Assembly: GCF_935822925.1 (NCBI RefSeq)
Contig: NZ_CAKXZS010000003.1
Location: 20,214 to 84,213, forward strand
DNA from: Mesorhizobium ventifaucium
Lineage (GTDB): Bacteria; Pseudomonadota; Alphaproteobacteria; Rhizobiales; Rhizobiaceae
Direction: 5' to 3'
Length of the DNA: 64,000 nucleotides
The notes under the pieces are model-generated. The model did no database searches and was not told the origin of the DNA. It worked only from the letters and a program-made list of their open reading frames with translations. A program made the position numbers and the translations under genes. Positions 33,074-42,451 of this stretch are shown here, one piece after another. Every line of letters starts with the position of its first letter. The stretch's first letter is position 1.

Positions 33074-34669
33074 ATGCCGCATGATGTCCGGCGCAAAACA
33101 GGCAAGTTCGCGCTGATGCAGCGGCTGACCAATCCATCGCAACCGGATTCCGTTGGACGGGCCGTCGCCGCGACCAGACGTCTTTGGACAACCCTGGCAT
33201 GCCTGCTGGGCATGACAGCTTCGGGCGCAGCGGATCTGCTCTGGGGGGTGAATGGCCATCCCTTCAACGCCTATCCCGGGATATCGATCGAACAGCAACT
33301 CGACTATGTCCGCGACCTCGGCATGAAGTCGTATCGCGTCAACATCTCCAGCGCCGACAGCGCCACCAAACTTGCCGAACTGGTCAAGGCGGGCAAGGAG
33401 CGCGGAGTCCAGATCCTACCGGTAATCACGCCCGACCTGGACCTCGACAATCAATCCGTCGATGACCTCTATGCGCAGGCCCACCATCTCGCGTCGACAC
33501 TGGTATCCCGCTTCAAGGACGACATCCGCGTTTGGGAGCTTGGCAACGAGATGGAGAATTACGCCATCTTGATGCCCTGCGAGATGCAGGACAGCGGAAT
33601 ACAATACAACTGCTCCTGGGGTCCTGCCGGCGGCACCGAGTCGTCCGACTATTTCAGTCCGCGCTGGGCAAAGGTAAGCGCAGTGCTGCGCGGGCTGTCG
33701 GATGCAACCATCGCAGTGGATCCGACCATAAGAAAAGCAATGGGAACGGCCGGCTGGGGTCACCGCGCAGCTTTCACCCTCATGCTGCAGGACGGCATCG
33801 GATGGGATATATCGGTCTGGCATCTTTACGAGGGCGACCCCGAGGACTCATTCAAGTTTCTGGCCACCCTCGGTCGTCCAATCTGGCTGACCGAATTCAA
33901 CTACGCTGGAGGCAGCCAGGAGGGAGAAAGTCAGCAGGCGGACGGTCTCGTCCAGACGATGACGCTACTGCGCCGATATCAATCTCCATATGGATTGGAA
34001 GCTGCCCATATCTACGAACTGCTCGACGAGCCATACTGGGCGCCAAGCTACGAGGCTTTTATGGGCCTCGTGCGCCTGAAGAAGCGCGGCGATGGGCTAT
34101 GGGCGCCGAGCGGGCGAAAGCCGGCATACGATGCCGTAAAGAAGGCCATTGCGAACGGCCATGCAGGCTCGAGTTCGTCGACAGTCGCGAGGGACAGCTT
34201 GCCGCCTGCGGACCAGACGTCGGTACCCCGCGTTGCCGGCATCGGTGCATTTCACCCCTGTTCGCTTGATGCGTTCGACAAGTCTGTCTTCAACCACGCC
34301 AACCAGATTGCATATGCTTACTGTCTGGTCCTGCGTCGCATGCCGTCCCCGAGCGAGCAGTGGCGCGAGGTCATCGCGATGAAAAAGGATCCATCGATTG
34401 TTCCAATACTGACGAAGATGTTGCTTTCGGTCGAATTCAGGACTGACAATCAACCGGTTGGGCTTGGAAATGCGCAATTTGTGGCCCTTCTCTATCGGAC
34501 ATTGCTGGGACGGGAGCCAGACGGCCAGGGGCTTTCTGCTTACGTGTCGAAACTGGACAGCGACGAGGCGAGTGGAGAACAAATCGTGGCGGAATTGATC
34601 CATTCGTATGAGTTTCGCTCCAGACACACGGTTCTGTTTCCCAGCGAGCCTCAGCAGGGGGCGCAATGA
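33074..34669 (+). CDS. Secreted glycoside hydrolase-like protein (clan GH-A) with C-terminal DUF4214
   Basis: The 531-residue protein has a signal-like stretch (residues 35-53, RRLWTTLACLLGMTASGAAD), then a TIM-barrel glycosidase domain. The acid/base is probably E159 in WELGNE and the nucleophile E274 in WLTEFN, the pattern of GH39/GH5-type enzymes. From about residue 400 a DUF4214 domain follows (YAYCLVLRRMPSPSEQW and LLYRTLLGREPDGQGL), a module found in surface proteins and glycosyltransferase contexts. It may trim or modify the exported polysaccharide. The start is uncertain; ATG 33116 is possible. The stop overlaps the flippase relic by ATGA. Confidence 0.75.
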   Translation: MPHDVRRKTGKFALMQRLTNPSQPDSVGRAVAATRRLWTTLACLLGMTASGAADLLWGVNGHPFNAYPGISIEQQLDYVRDLGMKSYRVNISSADSATKLAELVKAGKERGVQILPVITPDLDLDNQSVDDLYAQAHHLASTLVSRFKDDIRVWELGNEMENYAILMPCEMQDSGIQYNCSWGPAGGTESSDYFSPRWAKVSAVLRGLSDATIAVDPTIRKAMGTAGWGHRAAFTLMLQDGIGWDISVWHLYEGDPEDSFKFLATLGRPIWLTEFNYAGGSQEGESQQADGLVQTMTLLRRYQSPYGLEAAHIYELLDEPYWAPSYEAFMGLVRLKKRGDGLWAPSGRKPAYDAVKKAIANGHAGSSSSTVARDSLPPADQTSVPRVAGIGAFHPCSLDAFDKSVFNHANQIAYAYCLVLRRMPSPSEQWREVIAMKKDPSIVPILTKMLLSVEFRTDNQPVGLGNAQFVALLYRTLLGREPDGQGLSAYVSKLDSDEASGEQIVAELIHSYEFRSRHTVLFPSEPQQGAQ

Positions 34670-34866
34670 ACGTTTTTGGCCGACAAGTCGTGACTGGCGC
34701 TGTCTGCGTCGCTGTCGAGACCTGGGTCCGGCAGGTCGCCATGTTCGGCGCGTTTGTGGCGCTGGCTCGCCAACCGCAGAAATTGGGACCCGGGGCATTA
34801 CGGCTCGCAGCGCTGGCGACTGGGCGCATACTCCGTTTGGCCGTCGACGGCAAAAGAGAGCGATAA
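34666..34866 (+). pseudogene. N-terminal relic of a second flippase gene
   Basis: The 66-codon frame MNVFGRQVVTGAVCVAVETW aligns with the start of the next gene, MKATGREIIHGAAWVAVETW, and continues with matching positions (VALARQ/VILARH, GALRLAALA/FGLAALA). After about 52 residues the similarity ends and the frame closes with TAA overlapping the ATG of the intact flippase. It is the remnant of a tandem or paralogous copy. It may now act only as a translated leader coupling the glycosidase and flippase genes. Confidence 0.72.
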
Positions 34867-36317
34867 TGAAGGCGACCGGCAGAGAGATTATCCACGGGGC
34901 AGCTTGGGTCGCAGTCGAGACCTGGGGCCGCCATTTGGCGTTGTTTGCCGTCTTTGTCATTCTCGCCCGCCATCTGAGCCCGGAGGCATTTGGTCTGGCG
35001 GCACTGGCCATGGTGATGCCGACCATTGTTGCCGTTCCGGTGACGCGCGGAATCCCCGAAGCACTCATCCAGCGTCCGAATGTCGAGTCCATTCATTTCG
35101 ACTCAGCCTTTTGGCTACTTGCCGTCACCGGCTCGGTGCTCAGTGTGCTCGTGTGGGCCTTTGCCGGTGTAGTCGCCGCGGCATTCGGCGAACCCGTTCT
35201 GAAGGACCTCGTCCGCTGGACCAGCGTCGTCATTGTGCTCCAGGCCCTTGCGGCGGTGCCAGCGGCGATCCTCAAGCGCCAGCTTCATTTTCGACTGTTC
35301 GCTCTGCGAACGCTCGCCGGAACAGTCGTCGGCGGAACGATCGGAATCAGCACGGCAATCGTCGGCCACGGCATGTGGAGCCTGGTGTGGATGCAGGTCG
35401 CCAAGGCGGCTGTGGAAACCGCCTTTATTCTGCTCGCAAGCGCGTGGCGGCCGCGTCTCAGATATTCACACGCACGCTGTCGCGAGCTGTTCGGCTTCGC
35501 TGGCCCTCTCATCGGCCAATCCCTGTGGACTTTCGTCAATGAAGAAATACCGAAAGTTATACTCGGCAGTTTCCTCGGGCCCTATGCGGTAGGTGTGTAC
35601 GCCCTCGCCCGCCGGCCGCTGGACCTTTTGTGTGAGGCATTTCTGGGTCCGCTTACGGCGGTGACGATGCCAGCGGTCGCTCGAGTGCAGAGCGAGCCGG
35701 CGAAGATCGATGCTTTCTTCAACTCAAGCATACGCGTGGCAGCGATTGCTGGCTTCCCGGCATTTCTGGGGTTTGCCGCGATCGCTCCCGTCGCAGTACC
35801 CTTCATCTTCGGCCCGCAATGGGTGAGCGGTGTCGTCGCCGTTCAAATCCTGATGCTCCTTGGCCTGCAACGCACGATAGATAACATCTGTGGACTCACC
35901 ATCCTCGCGCTCGGTCATTCCGGCCTGATCCTCAAGCTAAACATAGCCTACACCGTCCTGGCCGTGATCCTCCTCACCGCTGCCGTACAGGTCGACCTTG
36001 AGACAACGATGGCAGCTCTTCTGGCCTGCAACGTCCTGCTCCTGCCGGTCTTTCTCTTCCTCGTTCACCACATCGCCCATATCGACGTACTGAAGCCGCT
36101 CACAATATTCCCGCGGCTGGCGGTGGCGGGCCTGCTCATGTTCGCCGTTGTCACCGCCTGGCTGGTTGCGGCACCGGAATCCACGCCGCAAGGTTTCCTC
36201 ATCGCAGGCGGGATCATCGTCGGCGCCGCCGTGTATGTCGCCGCAGTCATCGTGCTTGTGCGTCCCGACCTTCTCAACGCACGCGACATGCTTCTCAGGC
36301 TGCGTCGGCCTGCATAA
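34866..36317 (+). CDS. Oligosaccharide flippase (Wzx/MATE-like, lipopolysaccharide biosynthesis type)
   Basis: The 483-residue protein has about twelve to fourteen hydrophobic segments and should move lipid-linked repeat units or polysaccharide precursors across the inner membrane. The N-terminal GAAWVAVETWGRHLALFAVFVILAR and the middle FGFAGPLIGQSLWTFVNEEIPKVILGSFLG blocks are typical of Polysacc_synt/WzxC-type transporters. The ATG at 34866 shares a base with the TAA of the preceding relic. Upstream in-frame extension reads through that relic in another frame and is rejected. Confidence 0.85.
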   Translation: MKATGREIIHGAAWVAVETWGRHLALFAVFVILARHLSPEAFGLAALAMVMPTIVAVPVTRGIPEALIQRPNVESIHFDSAFWLLAVTGSVLSVLVWAFAGVVAAAFGEPVLKDLVRWTSVVIVLQALAAVPAAILKRQLHFRLFALRTLAGTVVGGTIGISTAIVGHGMWSLVWMQVAKAAVETAFILLASAWRPRLRYSHARCRELFGFAGPLIGQSLWTFVNEEIPKVILGSFLGPYAVGVYALARRPLDLLCEAFLGPLTAVTMPAVARVQSEPAKIDAFFNSSIRVAAIAGFPAFLGFAAIAPVAVPFIFGPQWVSGVVAVQILMLLGLQRTIDNICGLTILALGHSGLILKLNIAYTVLAVILLTAAVQVDLETTMAALLACNVLLLPVFLFLVHHIAHIDVLKPLTIFPRLAVAGLLMFAVVTAWLVAAPESTPQGFLIAGGIIVGAAVYVAAVIVLVRPDLLNARDMLLRLRRPA

Positions 36318-36330
36318 AGGTACCCAACTC

Positions 36331-37640
36331 ATGAAGGTGCTTTATCTCACAACACTTCGACATGGTCCTTCCACCCAACCAGAACTCGGTCGGCATCTGG
36401 ACATATGAAGTGTCACGCCGTCTGGCCTGCGGACTGCGAGACGACCGTGATCGCGCGTCGCCCGCGCGGAACCCCAAGCGGCTCGAGATCGATGGCGTGC
36501 GGATCGAACTCCTCACCTGCGCGCCGGCGCGTGTGTGGGGGAGAGCGTCCCGCATGTGGAGCCGCGCCTGGCCAGGCGCTCCGCTCTTTGCGCAAAGCTA
36601 CTATGCATTCGACTTCTTCGCCCAGGCGCTGCGAAAGCTCCGCCGCCTGGCGCCCGACGTCGTTCATCTCCAGAACTTTCCGCATTATGCGCCGCTATCC
36701 GGCGTGCCGTCCCCGACGCGGCGATCCTGCTGCACATGCGCTGCGACTGGCTGGCGCAACTCGATCCTGATGTCATGGCGCGCGGCGTCGCCGCATCGGA
36801 TCTTGTGGCCGGCTGTTCGCAACATGTCGTTGCGACTGCGCGCGAACGCTCCGGAAGCACGCGGACGTTTTTGCGGTCCTGCCGAACGGTGCGCCAGTGG
36901 ATCGGCTCGCTGGTGTTGCGGCGCGGCGCATGCCGGCAAAAGTGCTGTTCGTCGGCCGTGTCTCTCCGGAGGAGGGTGTTCATACCCTTCTCGAGGCCCG
37001 GCCGGAAGTTGTCGCCGCTCACCCTGAGGCCCGACTTGAGATCGTTGGTCCGTCCGCGGCACTGCCGCTGGACCTCCTGATCGACCTGAGCCGGGATCCG
37101 GAGGTCTTGGGTCTTTCACGGTTCTATCCAGGAGGAAGCGCTTTCAGGGGTTCTTACGAGATAGCTCTGCGCGAAATGATCCCGCCGCGGCTCGCCCACA
37201 CGGTCACCTTCACCGGCATGGAACCGTATGAAGGTCATCGAGCGCTGTGCCGGGGCCTCGCTCCTCGTCAATCCGTCACTTAGCGAATCCTTCGGCATGA
37301 GCCTGGTGGAGGCCCTTGCGACCGGGACGCCTGTCGTCGCCACGCGTGTCGGTGGCATGCCGGGGATTGTGGAGGCGACCGGTGGCGGCTTGCTTGTCGA
37401 AAAGAATGACCCGGCCGTACTTTCGGACGCGATCACCCGCCTTCTCGCCGACCCCGAGTCGAGCAATGAAATCGGCCAACGGGGCGCCCAGCGGGTCGCG
37501 GAACTCTATTCGTGGGAACGCGTCGCCAGCATCACCCGTGACCTCCACGAACAGGCCCTGTCGGCACGGCGATCACGATCGGCCGTGGCCGTTTTCACAG
37601 CCCGATTCCATCCGCGGCGGCGAGCGCAAGCTCGGATCGG
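36331..37640 (+). pseudogene. Glycosyltransferase family 4 gene, inactivated by several frameshifts
   Basis: Pieces of one GT4 protein occur in order in all three frames. They are MKVLYLTTLRHGP at 36331, then NQNSVGIWTYEVSRRLA, then TVIARRPRGTPS, then LEIDGVRIELLT through VVHLQNF, then AAILLHMRCDWLAQLD, then KVLFVGRVSPEEGVHTLLEA, and finally SLSESFGMSLVEALATGTPVV from about 37270. At least five frame changes are needed. The intact paralogue at 46048-47328 has the same order of motifs. The 3' end runs into palindromic repeat C. No functional product is expected. Confidence 0.85.
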
Positions 37641-37748
37641 TCTAAAGCGCGTCGCGTTTGACCGGCCTCATGCGACGCGCTTTAGGTCGTTGTTTTTATG
37701 CATGTCGTTATCGCAAAACCGCTGCACACTTTTGCGCGACATGCATTA
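37641..37748. repeat. Mosaic palindromic repeat, copy C
   Basis: This copy has the left AAAGCGCGTCGC/GCGACGCGCTTT hairpin and the right ATGCATGTCG/GCGACATGCAT module but lacks the inner CCCTCGGG hairpin of copies A and B. It separates the decayed glycosyltransferase gene from the convergent methyltransferase gene, whose TAA stop (TTA at 37746-37748) is formed by its edge. Confidence 0.8.
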
Positions 37749-38360
37749 GGGCTTGCGGTAAAATGTATAGGTGTGCCGAATGCTCGTGTCAGTCAGATGC
37801 TCGCTTGTCCCGAGCGGCGGAAATCGTGTGCGCGTCAAGGCTGCAAGCACGCGGCTTTCGGAGGGTGGGTAGGGACGCAGATCGTCCGTATCGTTCCAAC
37901 CGAGGATGAACCAGCCGCCGGGACGAAGACAATGCACGCAAGCGCTGAAAGAGGGTTCCGCCTCCTCGCTCGTTTCGATCGCGGTCTTCATGAAGACGCC
38001 ATTGCACACGATCGCATCGAAGTAGTCGGGAGGTGCATGCTGTGCGAGGTTCTTCAAGGCATCGACAACATGTCGCGCCGCCCCGTAGCGGCGCTTGCCC
38101 GGATCGATTTCGAGCGTCCAGTATTCCTTGGATCGGAACCGGGACTCATAAGGCTTGGTATACCACTCACAGCCGACGAACAGGATGCGTTTCACCGCTG
38201 GATCGTGGCGCAACTGCGCGAAGATGACCGCTTCCAGGAGCTTGCGGTCATCGGTCAGATGAAATGTGCTGACATGGCGCGCCAGCCCGGGCGCACGCGC
38301 CCGGAGGAAGTCGCGCACCGCGTTTCTTGTCCGTTTGATCACGCTCGCAGTGCTTTGCAT
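37746..38360 (-). CDS. SAM-dependent methyltransferase-like protein
   Basis: This 204-residue protein has a Rossmann-like core. ILFVGCEWYTKPYESRF takes the place of the glycine-rich SAM loop, TLEIDPGKRRYGA carries the acidic residue that binds ribose, and the later YFDAIVCNGVF and CLRPGGWFILGW blocks match motifs IV and V. ATG 38360 follows AAGGAAT; the longer reading lacks a site. The stop is supplied by repeat C. It probably modifies a sugar or lipid intermediate of the polysaccharide; the acceptor is unknown. Confidence 0.7.
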   Translation of the reverse strand: MQSTASVIKRTRNAVRDFLRARAPGLARHVSTFHLTDDRKLLEAVIFAQLRHDPAVKRILFVGCEWYTKPYESRFRSKEYWTLEIDPGKRRYGAARHVVDALKNLAQHAPPDYFDAIVCNGVFMKTAIETSEEAEPSFSACVHCLRPGGWFILGWNDTDDLRPYPPSESRVLAALTRTRFPPLGTSEHLTDTSIRHTYTFYRKP

Positions 38361-38390
38361 GAGATTCCTTCCGTGGCGCAAATCTAGTTC

Positions 38391-39143
38391 TTAAGCGCCC
38401 ACCGGCTGCGCCAAGACGTGCTCGACCCGCCATTCCCCATTGCCATAGGAGGCTGGCAGCGGTTTCAATGCGTAGCCTGCAGCAGTCAGGAGTTCCGCGA
38501 TCTTTCGGGCCTTGCGGTCGAGCCCCTCGCGCGTTGCATCGTCGACCTCATAAATCACCTTCGGACGGTGCCTCCGCAGCGTTTCCGTCATACCGCCCAG
38601 GACGTCGATTTCGGCGCCTTCCACGTCGATCTTGACCAGCGAGGGCGGCCTGAGGCCTCGGTGGGCGATGGCATCGTCGATAGCGACTATGCTGACTTCC
38701 AGCCGGCCACTCATGTCCGGCGGTGCTCCCGCTGAGGCAAGCGCGGCGCCGCCGATGTGATGGGCGAGCAGAAGCTGGCCACGGCCGGATGTGGCGCCGG
38801 CAGCTTCGGCGAACACCCGTATCGTGTCGAACCCACTGAGCCGCGCACTTTCTGCGACAGCGGCGGCGTTGCGAGGGACAGGTTCGAACGCATAGACCTG
38901 ACCGCGCGGCCCGACGCGGCGTGCGGCGATGAGACAGAAGAAACCGATATTCGCACCGATGTCGAAAAAGGCGTCCCCAGGCGACAGGTTTGCCGCGATC
39001 GCCTGTTGGATGGGCGGCTCGTAGGTGCCGCGAACAAAGTTCGGGTCGGCGCTCTTCGCCACGAGCTTGAGACCGGCGGCCTCTCCCTTGGCTATGACAC
39101 GTGCGTCGCCGAACACGCTGAGGAACCTTGCCGTCAATGTCAC
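38391..39143 (-). CDS. FkbM-family methyltransferase
   Basis: The 250-residue protein matches FkbM-type O-methyltransferases. FFDIGANIGFFCLIAARRVG is the SAM loop, YAFEPVPRNAAAV the ribose-binding acidic motif, and PSLVKIDVEGAEIDVLGGM the family-specific central block. Such enzymes methylate sugar hydroxyls in surface polysaccharides and antibiotics. It starts at GTG 39143 with GGGGA upstream, and ends 30 bases before the next methyltransferase gene on the same strand, so both may be one operon. Confidence 0.85.
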   Translation of the reverse strand: MTLTARFLSVFGDARVIAKGEAAGLKLVAKSADPNFVRGTYEPPIQQAIAANLSPGDAFFDIGANIGFFCLIAARRVGPRGQVYAFEPVPRNAAAVAESARLSGFDTIRVFAEAAGATSGRGQLLLAHHIGGAALASAGAPPDMSGRLEVSIVAIDDAIAHRGLRPPSLVKIDVEGAEIDVLGGMTETLRRHRPKVIYEVDDATREGLDRKARKIAELLTAAGYALKPLPASYGNGEWRVEHVLAQPVGA

Positions 39144-39329
39144 GCGCTTTTCCCCATTCTACGACGCCTCGGACGCGGGCCAGCCCGTGCCGCTCGCCGC
39201 GAAGGTGACAGATTGTGCGCCCGGGATCGAGCCCCGACAACGGTGGCCAGCTCCTACTCCCTCCGGCTGATCGCTACTCCGATTGTGGCGCCATATCTCA
39301 TCTTGGGGGTACCTGCCCGGCCTCCCGGT

Positions 39330-39700
39330 CCGATGGAACGGTGGCAAATCGGCCGCCTTGATGTCTTTGCCCCAGCCGCCGAGCGCGCCGATCTCATGGG
39401 ATTTCCAGCCTGGGCCGTCGGTCGGATCACGGTCCGGGCGCGGCTCGAACCAGACGAGATTGGCCCCGTCCGGCCCGTCGGCCGTGACGATGTCGAGATC
39501 ACCATCCCCGTCGACATCGACAAAGCACGCCATCCGTCGTGAACTCAACACGGGCGGTTGCGATGGTGGTGAGAAGCAGGTCGGGCCAACGCCACCACGA
39601 CAGCGGGGTCTGCGGCATTCCGCCGAGAACCAGATCCAGCCGACCACCGCCGTCGATGTCGCCGACGAGCTTCACATCCCCGGAATGATCGAGGTGGGGG
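39330..39700 (-). pseudogene. Relic of a VCBS/FG-GAP protein gene (copy 3 of the module)
   Basis: The minus strand encodes SGDVKLVGDIDGGGRLDLVLGG through ARVEFTTDGV in one frame (39533-39695). It then continues in another frame with FVDVDGDGDLDIVTADGPDG and GWGKDIKAAD (39340-39532). This is the N-terminal part of the intact VCBS lipoprotein at 50187-52469, with one frameshift and the rest missing. It is followed upstream by a PIG-L relic in the same order as in copy 2. Confidence 0.8.
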
Positions 39701-39939
39701 CGCGACATGTTCGGCAGATCACCCAGCATGCGCACCGATGGCAAACGAAGGACGATTGGTCCAAGGTCGCACGGACGGCCGCGGTGCGACGGTCGGAGGC
39801 GGATCCCTCTCGCGGGCACGAACACATTTTGCCGTCGCCATTAGCCGGACAGCGACACGACCCGCCGTCGTTATCTCACGAACGAGACGCGAAATCGTCC
39901 CATCATCAGGAAGCCGTAAGAGCGTAATATGTTCTGACG

Positions 39940-40189
39940 ACCGGGACCGCCTCGATGGCTTGCGCACGCGCTTGGCTTGCAATCTCGCCTTATCCCTGCA
40001 AGCGGGATGAGGCGCTGCCTATCGGTAACGAAAATGGACCGAACCTGAGCACCTGCGGCGATCCTGTTGGCCGCAACATGCCTGCAACCAGGCGACTGGC
40101 GATCAGGATGCGGCGTAAAAAGCTGGCCGGTGCTGACCTTTCGGCTACCTCAAACGACTAGGCTGGAGTCGCATACGCCTATCGAGCAT
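39940..40189 (-). pseudogene. Relic of a PIG-L deacetylase N-terminus (copy 3)
   Basis: Starting at ATG 40189 on the minus strand the sequence follows the intact PIG-L gene (42675-43469) and the broken copy at 52471-53172 base by base with many changes, including MLDR at the start and a FVTD-encoding stretch. It has stops and frameshifts (TAG after about 13 codons) and breaks off at an IEAV-like segment. The upstream 60-70 bases also resemble the regions upstream of the other two copies. No product is expected. Confidence 0.7.
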
Positions 40190-40342
40190 CGTGCAAATGG
40201 CCTGTCTGGGGTGCCGCATCGGTGCGTATCGATCATCCGTTCGCCGGCGTTGTTCGACGCGGATCACGCATGCTAGCTGAAATCACGACGGCAGGAGGTC
40301 AGAGACGAACGTGCAGCCAAAAGCTGGAAGGAATGGTTCTCG

Positions 40343-42451
40343 ATGACCGTGCCGGTGAGGATCGATACGGCAGTTCAGACAGGCTGTATGGCGCCGCCTC
40401 AGGTCGCGGACTTCTTTTCCGACGACCGAGCCGCTGGGACGGTCATCGGAACCCGTGCGGCCGGCGGCGCGATCAGGTTGGGATGCGACGTCGAACGGCA
40501 GATCGCGATCGACCATGGTGCGCTCCGCTTCCAACCACTGATCACGCCAGGTTGGCAACGTCAGGGCATCGCCTATGGCCCATTTCGCCGGCATGCGGGT
40601 CTGGTGATGGCAGTCTCGATCACGAACGGGCACAACACCTCGCAGGGCAGCCCTATTCCGGGACCTATCCTGAAGCGATTTTATCGCTGGGCGGTCGGCC
40701 CCAGCACCGATCCGTGGCCGCGGCGGCTGGTCGCCTGGGCACGCGCACCACGGAAAAAGGCAACCCTTCGGCGATTCCTGTGGTGGATTCGCAGCACGTC
40801 CAGAGCGTACAAGCTGCCCAATCACAACGAGAACCTGGCGGTCGGCTGGTTCACCAGCGAAGCGCCGAAGAATCCGCTGATCGACGGTTGCGGCCTGGTT
40901 GTACATGCTGCCGAGGGCGAAAACGGCGAATTGTGGACGCGCGTGGGAGATCGTTGCCTCAGCGCCTTCCGCCAACTGAAGAATATAGAGGTCCACTACC
41001 TGATCGCGCTTCGTGAGTCGGGTGCCGTCTACTACGCAGCCGCGATGGAGGGAGCCCATGGGGTGGCCGCCGTCCCGATGATGCGTCCGATCGCCATCGA
41101 TCCCTTCAACAGGGACGCGTTGGTCTACGCCGGCGTCCATCAATGTGTCCTCGGCCAGATCGGGTTTCGCGTTGATACGCGAGTCCACGCAATTCAGATC
41201 CAGCACTTGGAAGATTTTGCGCGGCCGTTTGGCACCGCGCATGCCGCCGATTCATTGACCGGAAATGACGCTCTTGAGGAAATGGCGGAGCTGGGCGGAA
41301 TTTGGCGCGTCTTGGCTGGTCACATCCATCGGACTGGCGCGGGTGCTTTGACACGCGATGGCCACGCGATGGCCATTCTTGATCCCGGCGCGTCATCCGG
41401 TCTCGTTCACTTGCTCGTCGACACAGGTCAAGCCGCAGCCGCTGCAGGTCTCGTATGGCGCGCCCGCAATCATGAGAATTTCTGGCTGCTCAGGGCCTCA
41501 GTGGAGGGCTGCGATCTTTTGCGTGTCAAGCAGGGCGTCGAGACGGCTGTGGCAAGCGACAAACAGCGTCGTCTCAAGCCGAATTCCACGCACTCCCTCC
41601 AGATCCTCGATTCTCATGGCCAGATCGGCTGCTATCTGGACGGAGACCGCCTTTTCGACAGTTGGTTCGAGAGTGAATTTCTTGAAGACGGAACATGTGT
41701 TGGCATCTGGCTGAACGGCGGCATCATGCGGCTTCGTGACTTCGAGGCGCATCCCCGCGAGGTGAGCATGCCCTGCGAGATGCAATTCGATGCGCCGTGG
41801 GTCCGGTTCGGAGAGGACGTGGAGCATGCCGATGACTTCGCTGGCGTGACCGGCGGCCTGGCAGGACGTGCCCCCACAAGAGGCACACATTGCTGGGAGC
41901 GGACTTTGGGCGTCGGTTTCGTTGATGTTGACGGCATGGGAGCCGCGCGCGTGCGCGGCACAAAGGAAAGCCCCCATCCGGGTCGCTCGCTCTACACGCT
42001 GCCATGGGACCAATCCGAGTTTGCGGATTTGGAAGTCACCATCACACCACCGGGCAGCGCACGCGGCCAGCACCATTGCTGCCGCGCAGGGCTGGTATTT
42101 TGGCAGGACGACGCCAATTATCTAACATTTACGGCCTACCTGGACGACGTTTACGATGGCGCCTCGATCGCATTGTTTACAAAGCGGCACGATTTCGAGG
42201 AACTCTATGACGCAGTCTGGACAATGCTGTGGAAGAAGATCGACTGGGGGAAGCCGTTCCAGCTTCGCATTGTATTTGACGGCGAACGCTTTGTTGTCTT
42301 TGTGGACGGTGAGCCGGTAATGCAGCGCACGTTGACGGACATCTATCCGGACGACCCTCGCCTGCGCATCACCCGCGTCGGGTTGGCGACGAACTGGGAA
42401 TGGGGAACCGATACGGGTTCAGTGTTTTCCGCATTTACTGCGCGCCGATAG
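40343..42451 (+). CDS. Large protein of unknown function in the polysaccharide locus (702 residues)
   Basis: This 702-residue protein has no obvious signal peptide or membrane segment. The N-terminal third is probably a beta-rich domain (VAVSITNGH-like strands and LPNHNENLAVGWFTSEAPK). The C-terminal two thirds contain two segments resembling concanavalin-like or DUF1349-type jelly rolls: LVHLLVDTG...AGLVWRARNHENFWLLRA and CRAGLVFWQDDANYLTFTAYLDD. Each ends with a strand set (GQIGCYLDGDRLFDSWF; FQLRIVFDGERFVVFVDGEPV). Carbohydrate binding is thus a reasonable guess. AAGGAA precedes the ATG at 9-10 bases. It separates relic copy 3 from intact copy 1 of the duplicated module. Confidence 0.7.
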   Translation: MTVPVRIDTAVQTGCMAPPQVADFFSDDRAAGTVIGTRAAGGAIRLGCDVERQIAIDHGALRFQPLITPGWQRQGIAYGPFRRHAGLVMAVSITNGHNTSQGSPIPGPILKRFYRWAVGPSTDPWPRRLVAWARAPRKKATLRRFLWWIRSTSRAYKLPNHNENLAVGWFTSEAPKNPLIDGCGLVVHAAEGENGELWTRVGDRCLSAFRQLKNIEVHYLIALRESGAVYYAAAMEGAHGVAAVPMMRPIAIDPFNRDALVYAGVHQCVLGQIGFRVDTRVHAIQIQHLEDFARPFGTAHAADSLTGNDALEEMAELGGIWRVLAGHIHRTGAGALTRDGHAMAILDPGASSGLVHLLVDTGQAAAAAGLVWRARNHENFWLLRASVEGCDLLRVKQGVETAVASDKQRRLKPNSTHSLQILDSHGQIGCYLDGDRLFDSWFESEFLEDGTCVGIWLNGGIMRLRDFEAHPREVSMPCEMQFDAPWVRFGEDVEHADDFAGVTGGLAGRAPTRGTHCWERTLGVGFVDVDGMGAARVRGTKESPHPGRSLYTLPWDQSEFADLEVTITPPGSARGQHHCCRAGLVFWQDDANYLTFTAYLDDVYDGASIALFTKRHDFEELYDAVWTMLWKKIDWGKPFQLRIVFDGERFVVFVDGEPVMQRTLTDIYPDDPRLRITRVGLATNWEWGTDTGSVFSAFTARR

